Both the position numbers and the translations under genes were made by a program. Positions 26,862 through 37,608 of a stretch of DNA of 64,000 bases are shown here, one piece after another (the first letter of the stretch is position 1; each line of letters begins with the position of its first letter). The DNA lies in assembly GCF_004564275.1 (NCBI RefSeq), contig NZ_SPDV01000010.1, positions 1 through 64,000 of the forward strand, read 5' to 3'. Under the pieces are notes generated by a model. That model ran no database searches. It worked only from the letters and a program-made list of their open reading frames with translations, and was not told the origin of the DNA. The stretch is from Sphingomonas parva (ex Maeng et al. 2020). Lineage in GTDB: Bacteria > Pseudomonadota > Alphaproteobacteria > Sphingomonadales > Sphingomonadaceae.

Positions 26862-27738
26862 ACGCAGCCCCCAATGCCAGCGCGATCGGACCGAGCGGGC
26901 CGGCATCGTCGCCGAGGCCGGGCGCGGTGACGTAGGGAGCATCCTCCGGGATGCTCATGTAGCCGGCGATGCTCTCGCGCAGCAGCGGCTCGATGCGCGG
27001 GAGGAGGTGTTTCTGGCCCGAGACGACGCCGCCGCCGATCACGATCCGCCTTGGCGCCGCGGCGCAGACGATGGTGTGGCAGAGCTGGGCAAGGGCGTGG
27101 GCGACGCTGTCCCAGACCGGATGATCGGCCGGGAGCGCCGACGCATCGTCGAGGCCGAGACGCTTCTTGATCGAGCCACCGGCGACGAGCCCTTCCACGC
27201 ACGGGCCGTGATAGGGACAGGCGCCCTCCCAATCGTCGCCGGGCAGGCGGGCGATGCGGACGTGGCCGAGCTCGCAATGCTGGAAGCCGCGCATCGGTTC
27301 GCCATTGGCGATGAGGCCCACCCCGACCCCGGTGCCGACGGTGACATAAGCGAAGTCGCGCATCCCCCGGCCCGCCCCCCAGGTCATCTCCGCCCGGGCG
27401 GCGCCGTTGACGTCGGTGTCGAAGGCGGTCGGCACGCCGAACGGTCGCGCCAGCCGCGGGGCGACGTCGATGCGCTGCCAGCCGGGCTTGGGCGAGCTGG
27501 TGACATGGCCCCAGGTCGGCGAGGCAGGATCGAGATCGACCGGGCCGAAGCTGGCGATGCCGAGCGAGACGAACGGCGCGTCCGCCCACCAGCCGGCGAG
27601 GATCGCCTCGAGCGCGGCGAGCGTCTCTTCGGGGCCCGCGGTCGGCACCGTCCTGCGGTCGAGCACCGTCTCCGGGCCCTCGGCGAGCGTCGCCACGCAT
27701 TTCGTGCCGCCCAGCTCGATTCCGGCGAAGCGCCTCAT
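26860..27738 (-). CDS. ROK-family sugar kinase (fructokinase-like)
   Basis: A 292-residue cytoplasmic sugar kinase. N-terminal phosphate-binding GIELGGTKCVATLAEG, the catalytic strand TAFDTDVNGAARAEM, the ROK segment YVTVGTGVGVGLIANG and the zinc motif CELGHVRI followed by CPYHGPCVEG identify the fructokinase-type ROK group. The C-terminal RRIVIGGGVVSGQKHLLP is also typical. It lies 33 bp after the aldo/keto reductase gene. In this locus it would phosphorylate the sugar imported by the neighbouring symporter; glucose, mannose or fructose are all plausible. Confidence 0.9.
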   Translation of the reverse strand: MRRFAGIELGGTKCVATLAEGPETVLDRRTVPTAGPEETLAALEAILAGWWADAPFVSLGIASFGPVDLDPASPTWGHVTSSPKPGWQRIDVAPRLARPFGVPTAFDTDVNGAARAEMTWGAGRGMRDFAYVTVGTGVGVGLIANGEPMRGFQHCELGHVRIARLPGDDWEGACPYHGPCVEGLVAGGSIKKRLGLDDASALPADHPVWDSVAHALAQLCHTIVCAAAPRRIVIGGGVVSGQKHLLPRIEPLLRESIAGYMSIPEDAPYVTAPGLGDDAGPLGPIALALGAA

Positions 27739-27771
27739 CGCTCCCCTCCCCTCAACACCGTGCCGCCTCGA

Positions 27772-28818
<1,047 letters not shown>

Positions 28819-28829
28819 ATCTTTCATCC

Positions 28830-29840
28830 TCAGCAGGTGCCGCCGCACGGCATCGGTGTCCGAGGCTGCGGCGGGGAAGAATCACGGTCGTGCATCGCGC
28901 GCAGATGCTCGCGAACCAGTCGGCCGGACGGGGTGAGATCGTTCTCCTTCCATCCGCCCCGCGCATCCGCGCCGGGAAGCAGAGCCGCGGAGCTCTCGCG
29001 CTTGGTGGTGATCGACCAGTTCAGATAGCTCAGCTTGTTGGCTTCGAGGAAGTCCCACCATTTGCGGGTCTCCTCGACGTCGACGGGGCCGTCGCCGCTC
29101 GCGGGGGTAGTGCCCCATTCGGTGACGAACAAAGCGGCGCCCTTGGCGAGCGCGTCATCGGCCTTGTCGCGCAGCGACTGGCGATGTGTGCCGGCGTAGA
29201 AGTGCAGCGTGTACGCGAGGTTGGTGAACGGCAGAGGATCGACCGCCGCCTTGTCCACGTCCTGCGACCAGGTCTGCGTGCCGGCGACGATCAGATTGTC
29301 CGGATCGGCTTCCCGGATCTTCGGGATGACGGCGAGATGATAGGGCTTGATCACGCGAGACCAATCCTGGGTGTCCAGCGGCTCGTTCCAGGTTTCGTAG
29401 ATGATGTTCGGCAGATGGCCGTATTTGCGCGCGATGTGGGAGAAGAAGTGCGCGGCCGCCTCCGGCTCCGGCTGGTGGGCGTGCCAGTCGACGATCACGT
29501 ACAGGCCGGAAGCGATTGCGGCGTCGATCACCGCCTCCGCCTTCTTCGTCTCGCGATCGGGATGCTCCATATAACCGCCGCTGTGCACGGCGATCGCCGC
29601 ACGGACGACGTCGGCCTTCCAGTCGTCGCGCAGCCAGGCGACGGCCCCGCGATTGTAGAATTGCGGGGCCCATTGGCTCCAGAACAGCGACATGCCGCGC
29701 AGGACCACGGGCTCGCCGCGCGCATCGACGATCCGATTGCCTTCGACGCGCAATTGGCCGTGCCGCTCGACCGGAGTCTCGGCCGCGGCGGGCGCGGCGG
29801 CGGCGAGGAAGAGGCAGAGACCAGCGAGGAGTCGGATCAT
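28830..29840 (-). CDS. GH5 endo-beta-1,4-glucanase
   Basis: A 336-residue secreted cellulase with a signal peptide (MIRLLAGLCLFLAAAAPAAA). The GH5 catalytic pair is visible: acid/base Glu153 in IYETWNEP and nucleophile Glu241 in LFVTEWGTT, with VLRGMSLFWSQW and IVDWHAHQPE in between, typical of subfamily GH5_2. It cuts internal beta-1,4-glucan bonds. It begins 10 bp after the mutarotase stop and belongs to the large minus-strand operon. The C-terminus ends in an unusual short Pro/Cys tail (SPPQPRTPMPCGGTC) not needed for the fold. Confidence 0.92.
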   Translation of the reverse strand: MIRLLAGLCLFLAAAAPAAAETPVERHGQLRVEGNRIVDARGEPVVLRGMSLFWSQWAPQFYNRGAVAWLRDDWKADVVRAAIAVHSGGYMEHPDRETKKAEAVIDAAIASGLYVIVDWHAHQPEPEAAAHFFSHIARKYGHLPNIIYETWNEPLDTQDWSRVIKPYHLAVIPKIREADPDNLIVAGTQTWSQDVDKAAVDPLPFTNLAYTLHFYAGTHRQSLRDKADDALAKGAALFVTEWGTTPASGDGPVDVEETRKWWDFLEANKLSYLNWSITTKRESSAALLPGADARGGWKENDLTPSGRLVREHLRAMHDRDSSPPQPRTPMPCGGTC

Positions 29841-29850
29841 GCGGGGTCCT

Positions 29851-30978
29851 TTAGCGGCGCGGGGCGGAAAAACGGAAGACGGTCCTGCTCAGCCAGGTTT
29901 GTCCCGGGCGCAGCACGGTCGAGGGAAATTCCGGACGGTTGGGGGAGTCGGGGGAATGCTGGGTTTCCAGCGCGATGCCCTCGTGCCTGCGATAGGGCGT
30001 GCCCTGCGCGCCCGCGTCGCGGCCGGAGAACCAGTTGGCGGCGTAGATGTGGAGCGCAGGCTCGGTGGTCTCGACCAGCAGGCGTCGCCCGGATCCGGGA
30101 TCCTCGAGCCGTGCGGCGAGGCCGGGACCGATGCCCTTGTCGAGCGCCCAACTGTGGTTGAAGCCGCCGCGCCCTTCGAGCTGCGCGTGCGGCTCGTCCA
30201 TCCGCCAGCCGATCGTCGCAGGCTTGCGGAAGTCGAACGGCGTGCCTTCGACCCGGACGAGCCGGCCGGTCGGGATGCCGTCCCTCCGAGTCTCGACAAG
30301 GCGGCGGGCGGCGACCCACAAGAGATGCTCGCGCGCGCTGCCCGATCCCGCTCCGGCGAGATTGAAATAGCTGTGGTTGGTGAGGTTGAGCGCCGTCGGA
30401 GCGTCGGTCGTCGCGCGATAGTCGATCCGCAGATCGTTCCACGGCGTCAGCGTGTAGGTGATGGTGACGTCGAGCCGGCCGGGAAAGCCCTGCTCGCCGG
30501 GCGGGCTGGTGTAGCGAAGCTCGGCGCCGACCTCCTGCCGCTTTCGCACCGGCCGCAGGGCCCAGACCCTGGTGTCGAAGCCGCCGGGGCCGCCGTGGAG
30601 GGTGTTCGGCCCGTCGTTGGCTACCAGGCGCACCGGGTGGCCGTCGATGCTGAAGCGCGCGCCGGCGATGCGCCCGGCGTAGCGGCCGATCGCGGCGCCG
30701 AAGCCGTAATTGCCGTTCTTGGCCTCGTATTCGGCGAGGCTGCCGAAACCGGGCACGACATTGGCGCGCCGCCCCTGACGATCGGGCACGACGATGTCGG
30801 TAATGATCGCACCGTAGCTGATCACCCGCACTTCCATGCCGTGGTCGTTGCGCAACGTCGCCTGCACGATCTCGCGGCCGTCCTTCAGCGTCCCGTAGGG
30901 CGCGATGGTGACGCTCGCCGCGACCGCCGGCGAAGCGACGGCCGCGGCGAGCAATACCGCCGGCGCGGCGCGGTTCAC
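29851..30978 (-). CDS. Secreted aldose 1-epimerase (mutarotase)
   Basis: A 375-residue enzyme that interconverts alpha and beta anomers of aldoses. It has a signal peptide (MNRAAPAVLLAAAVASPAVA), unlike cytoplasmic GalM, so it works in the periplasm on sugars freed by the glycosidases. Family motifs include ISYGAIITDIVVPDRQG, GAAIGRYAGRIAGARF, NTLHGGPGGFD, LTNHSYFNLAG with the catalytic His, and a final ALETQHSPDSPNRPEFPST with the catalytic Glu region. The start is a GTG overlapping the GH9 stop by 4 bp. Confidence 0.92.
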   Translation of the reverse strand: MNRAAPAVLLAAAVASPAVAASVTIAPYGTLKDGREIVQATLRNDHGMEVRVISYGAIITDIVVPDRQGRRANVVPGFGSLAEYEAKNGNYGFGAAIGRYAGRIAGARFSIDGHPVRLVANDGPNTLHGGPGGFDTRVWALRPVRKRQEVGAELRYTSPPGEQGFPGRLDVTITYTLTPWNDLRIDYRATTDAPTALNLTNHSYFNLAGAGSGSAREHLLWVAARRLVETRRDGIPTGRLVRVEGTPFDFRKPATIGWRMDEPHAQLEGRGGFNHSWALDKGIGPGLAARLEDPGSGRRLLVETTEPALHIYAANWFSGRDAGAQGTPYRRHEGIALETQHSPDSPNRPEFPSTVLRPGQTWLSRTVFRFSAPRR

Positions 30979-33524
30979 TTGCCCTGGCCGCGGCCGTAGA
31001 GGGCGTCGGCGGCAAGCGCGAGGAACATGTAGTTCGTCTCTCCGCCGCCCATCACATATTCCGTCTGCTGCCAGAAGAACGGCCAGGTCTTGAGCTCGGG
31101 CAGGTCCGGCCGGATCAGGGCGGTGCCGGAGATCACGCCGCCCGGGATGTACGACCATTCGGCGCGGTTGGTGCCGTAGGCGACGGTCGCCGACTTCGAT
31201 CCGACGCCGGAGGCGAACGACATATTGTTCTCGCCCGGGTGGACGCCGAGGACGAAGTTCAGCGCGCTGACCCAGCTCTGCGGATCGGTGTGCCCGGGCC
31301 AGCCCTTGTGGAAGAAATATTGGCGAACGCCCCGCTCCTGGATCGTCCAGCCCGCACCCCAGATGTCGGGCTTGTAGGGCACGCCATAAGGCGAGTCGGT
31401 GCGCGCGCTCTGCTTCACCGTCGCCTGGTAGGCGCCGACCGCCTCGTCGAGCCGCGCCTTGAAGCCCGAATCGTCGATCCGGCCGAGCGCCGGCGCGAGC
31501 ATCCAGGCGGATTGCTCGACATTGCCGAGGATGTCCTTCTCCATCGCGACCAATTGCGCGGCATAGGCGCGCTCGCCGGTCGTCTGGAGCAATTCGGAGA
31601 GCGCGAAGACCCGGTTCGACACGCTCCTGGCGCGCGGCAGCGCAGCGGTTGCGATCGCGCGGGCAGCGGCGAGCGATTCCGCCGCGAGCTTCGAATCCCG
31701 CGCCTTCATCACCCGCGACGCGGCGGCAAGGCCGGCGGCGACGTAGAGCTCGCGATCGGGATTGTCCTCGGTGAAGACCCAGCGATCGTCGGCGCGGATC
31801 GGATTGCCGGAATTGTCGCGGCCGAGTCCTTCCACCGGCTTCCGGAACACATTGTCGGTATGGTTGGCCGCGTCGCCGAGCATCACATATTGCCGGTGGG
31901 TCGGCGCGATGATCCCCCGATAGAGGCGGCCGAGGGCCCGATAGCCGCCGACGACCGACAGGAGGCCGTGCTCGATCTGCTGGAGCGCGTCGCTCTGCCC
32001 GTCGGGCTGGTGGATCTCGACGAGCTTCTGCTTCTGATCGATCGTCGTCGCGTCGTAATCGAGGCCGAAGTCCTCGATCATCTTGGCGAGCAGCCAGACG
32101 GTGCCGATCTGGCTTTCGACCCGCAGGTCGAAGTCGCCCGCGTCGTGCCAGCCGCCGGCGTTCAGGCCCGGCACGATTTCGCCCGGCTTGAAGCGGGTCA
32201 TCGTCTTCGGGCCCTGCAGATAGCCGTCGAAATGGTTGAGGGCGGTCGGCGCCATCAAGGCGTCGTCGAGATGATCGTGGCCGTGCCAGACGCGGTATTT
32301 CTCGTTGACCCGCATGTGGCACATCTGCGCCGGCAGGAAATATTCCAGCGTCGGCTGCCAGACGTGGCGCGAATAGACGTCGTCTCCGATCCGGAACGGG
32401 TGCGAGAGCGTGTCGCCATAGCCGACGACGTACATGCCGGGCTCGGTGACGGCCGAGAAATCGAAGGTGCGATAATCGTAGCGCAGGAAGCCGCCCCAGC
32501 GCTCCGGCACCGCCTCGAGCACTTCCTTGCGCCCGTCCTCGGTCAGGCGGAAGAGGCGGGCGCGCTTGACGTCCCGGTCGGCGGGATCGAGCTCGATCAC
32601 CGCCTTCTTCGGCTGCGCCGGCGCATAGCCGACCTGGCTGACCTGCACGACCGGCGCATAGCGCCAATCCTCCTCGACATGCGGCGTCACCACCCATTCG
32701 AGCGCATTGGCGGTCGCGCCGGCCGGGATCACGCCGCGAACGATGAACCAGCCGTTGTTGTGGTTGAGCCGGCCGTCGATCAGCTCCAGCGTGCCGCTGC
32801 GGCTCTCGATGGTGATCCGCTGCAGGTCCTGGTCGGGCGCCACGACCAGCTTGCGTCCGGTGGCGAGCGGCGCCCCCAGCGGCTCGTTGTTGAGCGACGG
32901 CACCGGACCGTTGGGCTGGACCGGCGTCGGCACCGGCACGGCGGGCCCATTGCTCAGGACGACCGGCCCGTTCGGCTGGCGCGGGAAGATGCCGCTCGCC
33001 CCGTCCATCAGGAAGCTCTTGCCGAACAGATCGGTGGGGAACAGCTCGAGGTTGAAGCCGACCTTGCCAACCCATTCGCGCGGCACCGGACGATCGAGAT
33101 CGACGCTGATCCGGAAGGAATTGCCCTCCAGCGGCGTCACTCGGACTTTGTAGCCGAGCTCCACATCCGGATAGAAAACCGGGTTGAAGCCCTTACGGTT
33201 CTTGGCGGGGTCCGGATAGGAAAGAGCCTGGGTGACCGTCTGCGTCTTCGCGTCCACCGTCCGCGCGCCGACCAGCGGCACCGGGGACCATTGTCCGGGC
33301 GAGGCCTCGAGACGGAGATCGCCGTTGGCGGCCACGCGAATGCCGTGCTGGACGATGGTGACGCCGGTCTGATGGCCCTCGGGATAATAATCCGAGAAGA
33401 CCATCACGTTCAGGCCCTGGCGGGCGAAATAGCCCTTGTCGTTCAGCTTCAGCGCCTGCGCATCGGCAAGGCCGCCCCAGCACGCCGTCGAGCATGCGAG
33501 CGCCAGCGCCACCTTGAACTTCAT
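30975..33524 (-). CDS. GH9 endoglucanase
   Basis: An 849-residue secreted cellulase. Signal peptide MKFKVALALACSTACWGGLADA; an N-terminal beta-rich region to about 290; an immunoglobulin-like cellulase domain (VVQVSQVGYAPAQPKKAVIE) at about 295-385; then the (alpha/alpha)6 GH9 domain. Catalytic Asp461 and Asp464 lie in GGWHDAGDFD, and the C-terminal signatures are VLGVHPGENNMSF and TNRAEWSYIPGG with the likely acid Glu. An unusual Pro/Asn/Gly-rich insert (QPNGPVVLSNGP...QPNGPVPS) sits near residues 186-212. The protein heads the GH9-mutarotase-GH5 part of the operon. Confidence 0.92.
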   Translation of the reverse strand: MKFKVALALACSTACWGGLADAQALKLNDKGYFARQGLNVMVFSDYYPEGHQTGVTIVQHGIRVAANGDLRLEASPGQWSPVPLVGARTVDAKTQTVTQALSYPDPAKNRKGFNPVFYPDVELGYKVRVTPLEGNSFRISVDLDRPVPREWVGKVGFNLELFPTDLFGKSFLMDGASGIFPRQPNGPVVLSNGPAVPVPTPVQPNGPVPSLNNEPLGAPLATGRKLVVAPDQDLQRITIESRSGTLELIDGRLNHNNGWFIVRGVIPAGATANALEWVVTPHVEEDWRYAPVVQVSQVGYAPAQPKKAVIELDPADRDVKRARLFRLTEDGRKEVLEAVPERWGGFLRYDYRTFDFSAVTEPGMYVVGYGDTLSHPFRIGDDVYSRHVWQPTLEYFLPAQMCHMRVNEKYRVWHGHDHLDDALMAPTALNHFDGYLQGPKTMTRFKPGEIVPGLNAGGWHDAGDFDLRVESQIGTVWLLAKMIEDFGLDYDATTIDQKQKLVEIHQPDGQSDALQQIEHGLLSVVGGYRALGRLYRGIIAPTHRQYVMLGDAANHTDNVFRKPVEGLGRDNSGNPIRADDRWVFTEDNPDRELYVAAGLAAASRVMKARDSKLAAESLAAARAIATAALPRARSVSNRVFALSELLQTTGERAYAAQLVAMEKDILGNVEQSAWMLAPALGRIDDSGFKARLDEAVGAYQATVKQSARTDSPYGVPYKPDIWGAGWTIQERGVRQYFFHKGWPGHTDPQSWVSALNFVLGVHPGENNMSFASGVGSKSATVAYGTNRAEWSYIPGGVISGTALIRPDLPELKTWPFFWQQTEYVMGGGETNYMFLALAADALYGRGQGK

Positions 33525-33571
33525 CCCCGACTTCCCTTCCCTGTTGATTATGTTCTTCGGCCCGTTTGCCG

Positions 33572-33961
33572 TCAGTCAGCAGCGACGCGGGTGAACGCGC
33601 CCAGGCGGCAGCGCGGCACCGCTTTTATCCCTCCGACCGGGAGATCCGCCGGATCGTAGATCCGCACGGAATCGCCGCGGCACATCCGGCTCTCGATCGG
33701 ATCGATCGCAAGCGTGCCGAAGCTGGAGGCGCGGGCAAGTCCCTGGCAGGCGTCCGGAAGATCGTTGCGGACGACAGTTCCGTCGCTCAGCTCGAAAACG
33801 AGTGCCCGATTGCCCTGGGCACGACGACCGGCAATCCGCGTCGCGTCGATGCAATCGATCCGCTGCGCGTCGGCGGCGCTGGTGGTTGCTAGCGTCTCTG
33901 CCTGCCGGGCCGTGCAGCCGAGCAGGATCAGCGGTACTGCGAAGACGACGGACATGCGCAT
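33572..33961 (-). CDS. Small lipoprotein, DUF6491-like
   Basis: A 129-residue protein with a lipoprotein signal peptide (MRMSVVFAVPLILLGC, lipobox LLGC). The mature part has Cys pairs in RIDCIDATRI, DLPDACQGL and SRMCRGDSVRIYD, a pattern I associate with DUF6491 proteins of unknown function. The ATG at 33961 follows AGGAGAGAG; a start five codons earlier is possible. It lies 66 bp after the GH10 gene and 47 bp before GH9, inside the glycosidase gene row, but nothing in it suggests carbohydrate binding. Confidence 0.75.
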   Translation of the reverse strand: MRMSVVFAVPLILLGCTARQAETLATTSAADAQRIDCIDATRIAGRRAQGNRALVFELSDGTVVRNDLPDACQGLARASSFGTLAIDPIESRMCRGDSVRIYDPADLPVGGIKAVPRCRLGAFTRVAAD

Positions 33962-34027
33962 GGTCTCTCTCCTCATTCGCCCCCATCACCAACGACTTAG
34001 CATGCCGATAAGGCCCCGCTACGCCCC

Positions 34028-35197
34028 TCAGCCGTGGCGGCTCGAGGCGCCTGCGAATGCGGCCGCAACGGCCTCGCGAAGCGGCTTCGGCCTGAAATCG
34101 ACGTCGTAGGGAAGGCCGCGCTTGATCGACTTGTCGGCACGCGGATCGAAACCGGTGAGCCAGCTGTACCTGTCAACCATGCCCCAGGCGAGGATGTCGC
34201 CGAGCTGAGGGTAGCTCAGCATCACGTCGAGATAGGCGCGGGCGTAATCGGCCACCAGGCGATCGCGGATGCCGACATCGTCCGGCGCGCGCCGGTCGTT
34301 GACGTCGAATTCGGTGATGACGAGATCGTAGCCCATGCCGACGACCTCATCGAGGAAGCGGCGCCAGGGTCCCTCGGATTCGCGCACGATCTCGGCGACC
34401 GGCAGATCCTTGAGCAGGCGGATGTGCGACTGGACGCCGAGCGCGTCGACCGGCGTGCCCCGCTTCCTGAAGCCCTCGAGCAATTTGAGCACCCCGGCGA
34501 TGTGGGTCTCGTCCTCGGTCCCCCGCTCCCAGCTCATGTAGTCGTTGTAGACCAGCTGAGCGTGCGGTGCCTCGGCCTTGGCGGTGTGGAACATGACGTC
34601 GAGCATCGCCTCGCCGCCCATTGCGCGGGTCACGACGGTATCGCGGATCGCACCGGTCTCCGGCTCGACCGCCTCGTTGACCACGTCGTAGGAATAGATT
34701 CGATCGCCGTACCGCCGGCAGACGGTGCGGACGTGCTCGACCAGCATCGCCTCGGCCGCCTTGGACGGCTGGCTGCCGAAATCGTGCCCGACGAGCCATT
34801 TCGGGTACCATTTCTGGGGCGCCCAGAAGAGGGTGTGACCGCGCAGCGCGAAGCCCTTCTTCGTCGCATAGTCGACGATCGCGTCCATCTGCCGGAAGTC
34901 GAACTGGCCGGCCGAAGGACGCGTCCACTGCCACTTGAGCTCGTTCTCGGGCACGAGAAGGCCGCATTCTCGCTCCAGGATCGCGGCGTAGGCGGGATTG
35001 GCGAAACTGCCGCGATCGGCGCCTGCGGCGCCCCATGAGAGCGCGGAGCCGAAGCGGCGACCGCTGCGCTGCGCGAGCGCGTGGAGCGAGCCCTCCGCGG
35101 TGGCCCGCGATCCGGCGCTTTCCATGCCGGTCGGAGCGCAGGCGGTCGCCGCCAGCGCCAGACCGAGAGCAAGGCTGTCACGTCGCGTCATGTTCAT
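34028..35197 (-). CDS. GH10 endo-1,4-beta-xylanase
   Basis: A 389-residue xylanase with acid/base Glu175 in YDVVNEAVE and nucleophile Glu296 in VITEFDVN, plus GHTLFWAPQKWYP for the substrate cleft. The N-terminus MNMTRRDSLALGLALAATAC has twin arginines and a cysteine at position 20, which suggests Tat export and lipid attachment to the outer membrane. The ATG at 35197 follows GAGG by eight bases; an in-frame ATG at 35227 is possible but gives a poor signal. It lies 35 bp after GH3 and would cut xylan backbones for GH3 and GH67 to finish. Confidence 0.94.
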   Translation of the reverse strand: MNMTRRDSLALGLALAATACAPTGMESAGSRATAEGSLHALAQRSGRRFGSALSWGAAGADRGSFANPAYAAILERECGLLVPENELKWQWTRPSAGQFDFRQMDAIVDYATKKGFALRGHTLFWAPQKWYPKWLVGHDFGSQPSKAAEAMLVEHVRTVCRRYGDRIYSYDVVNEAVEPETGAIRDTVVTRAMGGEAMLDVMFHTAKAEAPHAQLVYNDYMSWERGTEDETHIAGVLKLLEGFRKRGTPVDALGVQSHIRLLKDLPVAEIVRESEGPWRRFLDEVVGMGYDLVITEFDVNDRRAPDDVGIRDRLVADYARAYLDVMLSYPQLGDILAWGMVDRYSWLTGFDPRADKSIKRGLPYDVDFRPKPLREAVAAAFAGASSRHG

Positions 35198-35232
35198 CTG
35201 GGTGACCTCGTCGGAAAAAAGGTTCATGGCGC

Positions 35233-37608
35233 TCACTCCTCGATCACGAGAGTGGCGGATTTGAGCGCGGCCGAGCTGTTCCCGGCCATGATTTCGAACG
35301 CGCCCGGCTCGACGAGCCGCCGCATGTCCGCATTCCACATCCGAAAGGCCTCCGGCCCGAGGGAGAAGCGCAAGGTGCGGCGCTCGCCCGGCTGAAGCGT
35401 GACGCGGCGAAAGGCCTTCAGCTCCTTGATCGGGCGCGTGACGGTGGCGACCTCGTCGCACACGTAGATCTGGACCACCTCGTCGCCGGTCCGGGGACCG
35501 ACGTTCGCCACGTCGACCTCGACATCGACGGTGCCGGCGGAGCGGATCCTCCGCTGCGACAGGCGCGGGGCGGAGAGCTCGAAACGCGTGTAGCTTAGGC
35601 CGTAGCCGAACGGGAAAAGCGGCGCGGTGGTATCGAACAGATAGCCGCGCCCGACGCTGGGCTTGTGGTTGTAGTAGAGCGGAACCTGTCCGACGCTGCG
35701 GGCGACGGTCACCGGCAGCTTGCCGCCCGGATTGGCGTCGCCGAACAGGATCTGCGCCATGGCGGTCCCGCCCTCCTGGCCGACGTACCAATTCTCCACC
35801 AGGGCGTTGGCCCGCTCCGCCACCATCGGCCAGGATGGTGGGCGTCCGTTCAGCGCCATGACGACCACCGGCTTGCCGAGCGCGAACAGCGCGGCGGCGA
35901 GCTCGTTCTGCTCGCCGACCAGATCGAGGCTGGTGCGGTCTCCGAGATGGTTCTTCGCGAACCCTTCCCGGCTGGTCTGCTCGGTGTCGCCGATGGCGAG
36001 GATGACGAGATCGGCGCCCCGTGCCGTCTCCACCGCTTCGGCGATCAGCTCGCGGTTGCGGACCGGATCGGCGAGCTCGACCTCGTGCAGCGAACGATCC
36101 TCGCTGCGGGTGATGAAGACCCCTTGGGCGTGGACGACCTCGGCCTTGCTCCCGACCCGCGCCTTGATCCCGTCCAGCAGGCTGACCGACTGCCTGGGGA
36201 AGCTCGAATAGCCGCCGAGCCGGGTCACCGCCGCATTCGGGCCGATCACCGCGATCCTGCGGTGGGCGCCCGGCGCGAGAGGGAGGATGCCGTCGTTCCT
36301 GAGGAGGACGATCGACTTGCGCGCGGCCTCGAGCGCCAGGGTCCGCGCCTCGGCATTGCCCGTTACCCGTCCGACCGCTTTCGGATCGGCATAGGGATTT
36401 TCGAACAGGCCGGCGCGGAACTTGAGCGAGAGGATCCGGCGCACCGCGCCGTCGACCGTCCCTTCCGAGACACGCCCGTCGCGCACGGCCTGAACCAGAG
36501 TGCGGTAGGAGAGGCCTTCGGGAAGATCGGAATCGACCCCGGCGGAGATCGCGCGGATTGCCGCCGCTTGGATGTCGGGCGCGACATGGTGGAAGGTCGC
36601 GAGCTCGTCGACGCCGGAATAATCGCTGACCACCGCACCGCGGAAACCCCATTCGCCGCGCAGCACGTCCTGAAGCAGCCAGCGATTGGCATGGGAGGGC
36701 ACGCCGTCGATCTCGTTATACGAGGCCATGACCGCCTCGATCCCGGTGCGGGTCACCACCTGCTCGAACGGCGGGAAGAAGAATTCGCGCAGCTCGCGCT
36801 CGCCGAGCGGCGCGGGGGCGACATTGTTGCCCGCCTGCGGCTGGCCGTGCCCGGTCATGTGCTTCAGCGTTGCGAACACCTTGCCCGGCCGGAGGGTGCG
36901 GCCCTCCCCCTGCAGCCCGAGCACCGCCGCGACGCCCAGCTCTCCCGCGAGATAGGGATCCTCTCCGAACGTCTCCTCGATCCGTCCCCAGCGCGGATCG
37001 CGGGCGATGTCGACGACGGGCGAGAGGACCAGACTGACGCCGCGGACGCGCACCTCGCGGGCGATGGTCTCGTTGACCCGGCGGACCAGCTCCGGGTCCC
37101 AGCTGCTCGCCAGCGCGATCGCCTGGGGGAACATGGTCGCCTCCGTGGCCATGTAGCCGTGGAGCGCCTCCTCGTGGAAGAGGACCGGGATGCCGAGCCG
37201 GGTGCGGGTGAGCGCGTGGCGCTGGACCGCGTTGACGAACTCCGCGGTCTCGGCCGGAGTACGCCAGCGGCGATCGCTCGGCACCGCCTCGCCGGCAGGG
37301 GCCGTGCGGCGCGCATCGGACGGACGGGCGATCTGGCCGATGCCATCTGGCCAGGCCGCTTCGGCCTTGGCCGGATCGAATCTCTGCCCCTCCCCCAGCA
37401 CGTCGCGCGTGGTCGCGCCGACGGTGAGAAGCTGCGCGACCTTCTCCTCGAGCGTCATGCGGGCGAGCAGATCCTCGACGCGCAGATCCACCGGTTGGGA
37501 AGCGTCCTTGTAGAGGGGCCGCGCGGCGGGCGTCTCGGCGCGCGCCAGACCGGCGGTGAGCGGCACCGCGAGGGTTCCCACCACCGCGCCGGCAACGGCG
37601 GCCGCCAA
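35233..37608 (-). CDS. GH3 beta-glucosidase/beta-xylosidase
   Basis: About 791 residues, the BglX-type three-domain GH3 with an FnIII-like C-terminus (EVDVANVGPRTGDEVVQIYV). The nucleophile is Asp329 in AVVSDYSGVDE; KHMTGHGQPQAG and GRIEETFGEDPYLAGEL are family marks. It removes glucose or xylose from oligosaccharide ends in the periplasm. The coordinates use a TTG at 37608, but the signal peptide looks cut there. A CTG at 37635, preceded by GGAGAG five bases away, would add LKRVSRPLA (Met-Lys-Arg start) and give a complete signal peptide; an in-frame TAG lies further upstream and no ATG, GTG or other TTG occurs between. It is the first gene of the minus-strand row. Confidence 0.92.
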   Translation of the reverse strand: MAAAVAGAVVGTLAVPLTAGLARAETPAARPLYKDASQPVDLRVEDLLARMTLEEKVAQLLTVGATTRDVLGEGQRFDPAKAEAAWPDGIGQIARPSDARRTAPAGEAVPSDRRWRTPAETAEFVNAVQRHALTRTRLGIPVLFHEEALHGYMATEATMFPQAIALASSWDPELVRRVNETIAREVRVRGVSLVLSPVVDIARDPRWGRIEETFGEDPYLAGELGVAAVLGLQGEGRTLRPGKVFATLKHMTGHGQPQAGNNVAPAPLGERELREFFFPPFEQVVTRTGIEAVMASYNEIDGVPSHANRWLLQDVLRGEWGFRGAVVSDYSGVDELATFHHVAPDIQAAAIRAISAGVDSDLPEGLSYRTLVQAVRDGRVSEGTVDGAVRRILSLKFRAGLFENPYADPKAVGRVTGNAEARTLALEAARKSIVLLRNDGILPLAPGAHRRIAVIGPNAAVTRLGGYSSFPRQSVSLLDGIKARVGSKAEVVHAQGVFITRSEDRSLHEVELADPVRNRELIAEAVETARGADLVILAIGDTEQTSREGFAKNHLGDRTSLDLVGEQNELAAALFALGKPVVVMALNGRPPSWPMVAERANALVENWYVGQEGGTAMAQILFGDANPGGKLPVTVARSVGQVPLYYNHKPSVGRGYLFDTTAPLFPFGYGLSYTRFELSAPRLSQRRIRSAGTVDVEVDVANVGPRTGDEVVQIYVCDEVATVTRPIKELKAFRRVTLQPGERRTLRFSLGPEAFRMWNADMRRLVEPGAFEIMAGNSSAALKSATLVIEE

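Noticed and set aside
31239-33659. An 800-codon open frame opposite GH9
   Set aside because: It has the composition of an antisense shadow; GH9 catalytic motifs lie on the other strand.
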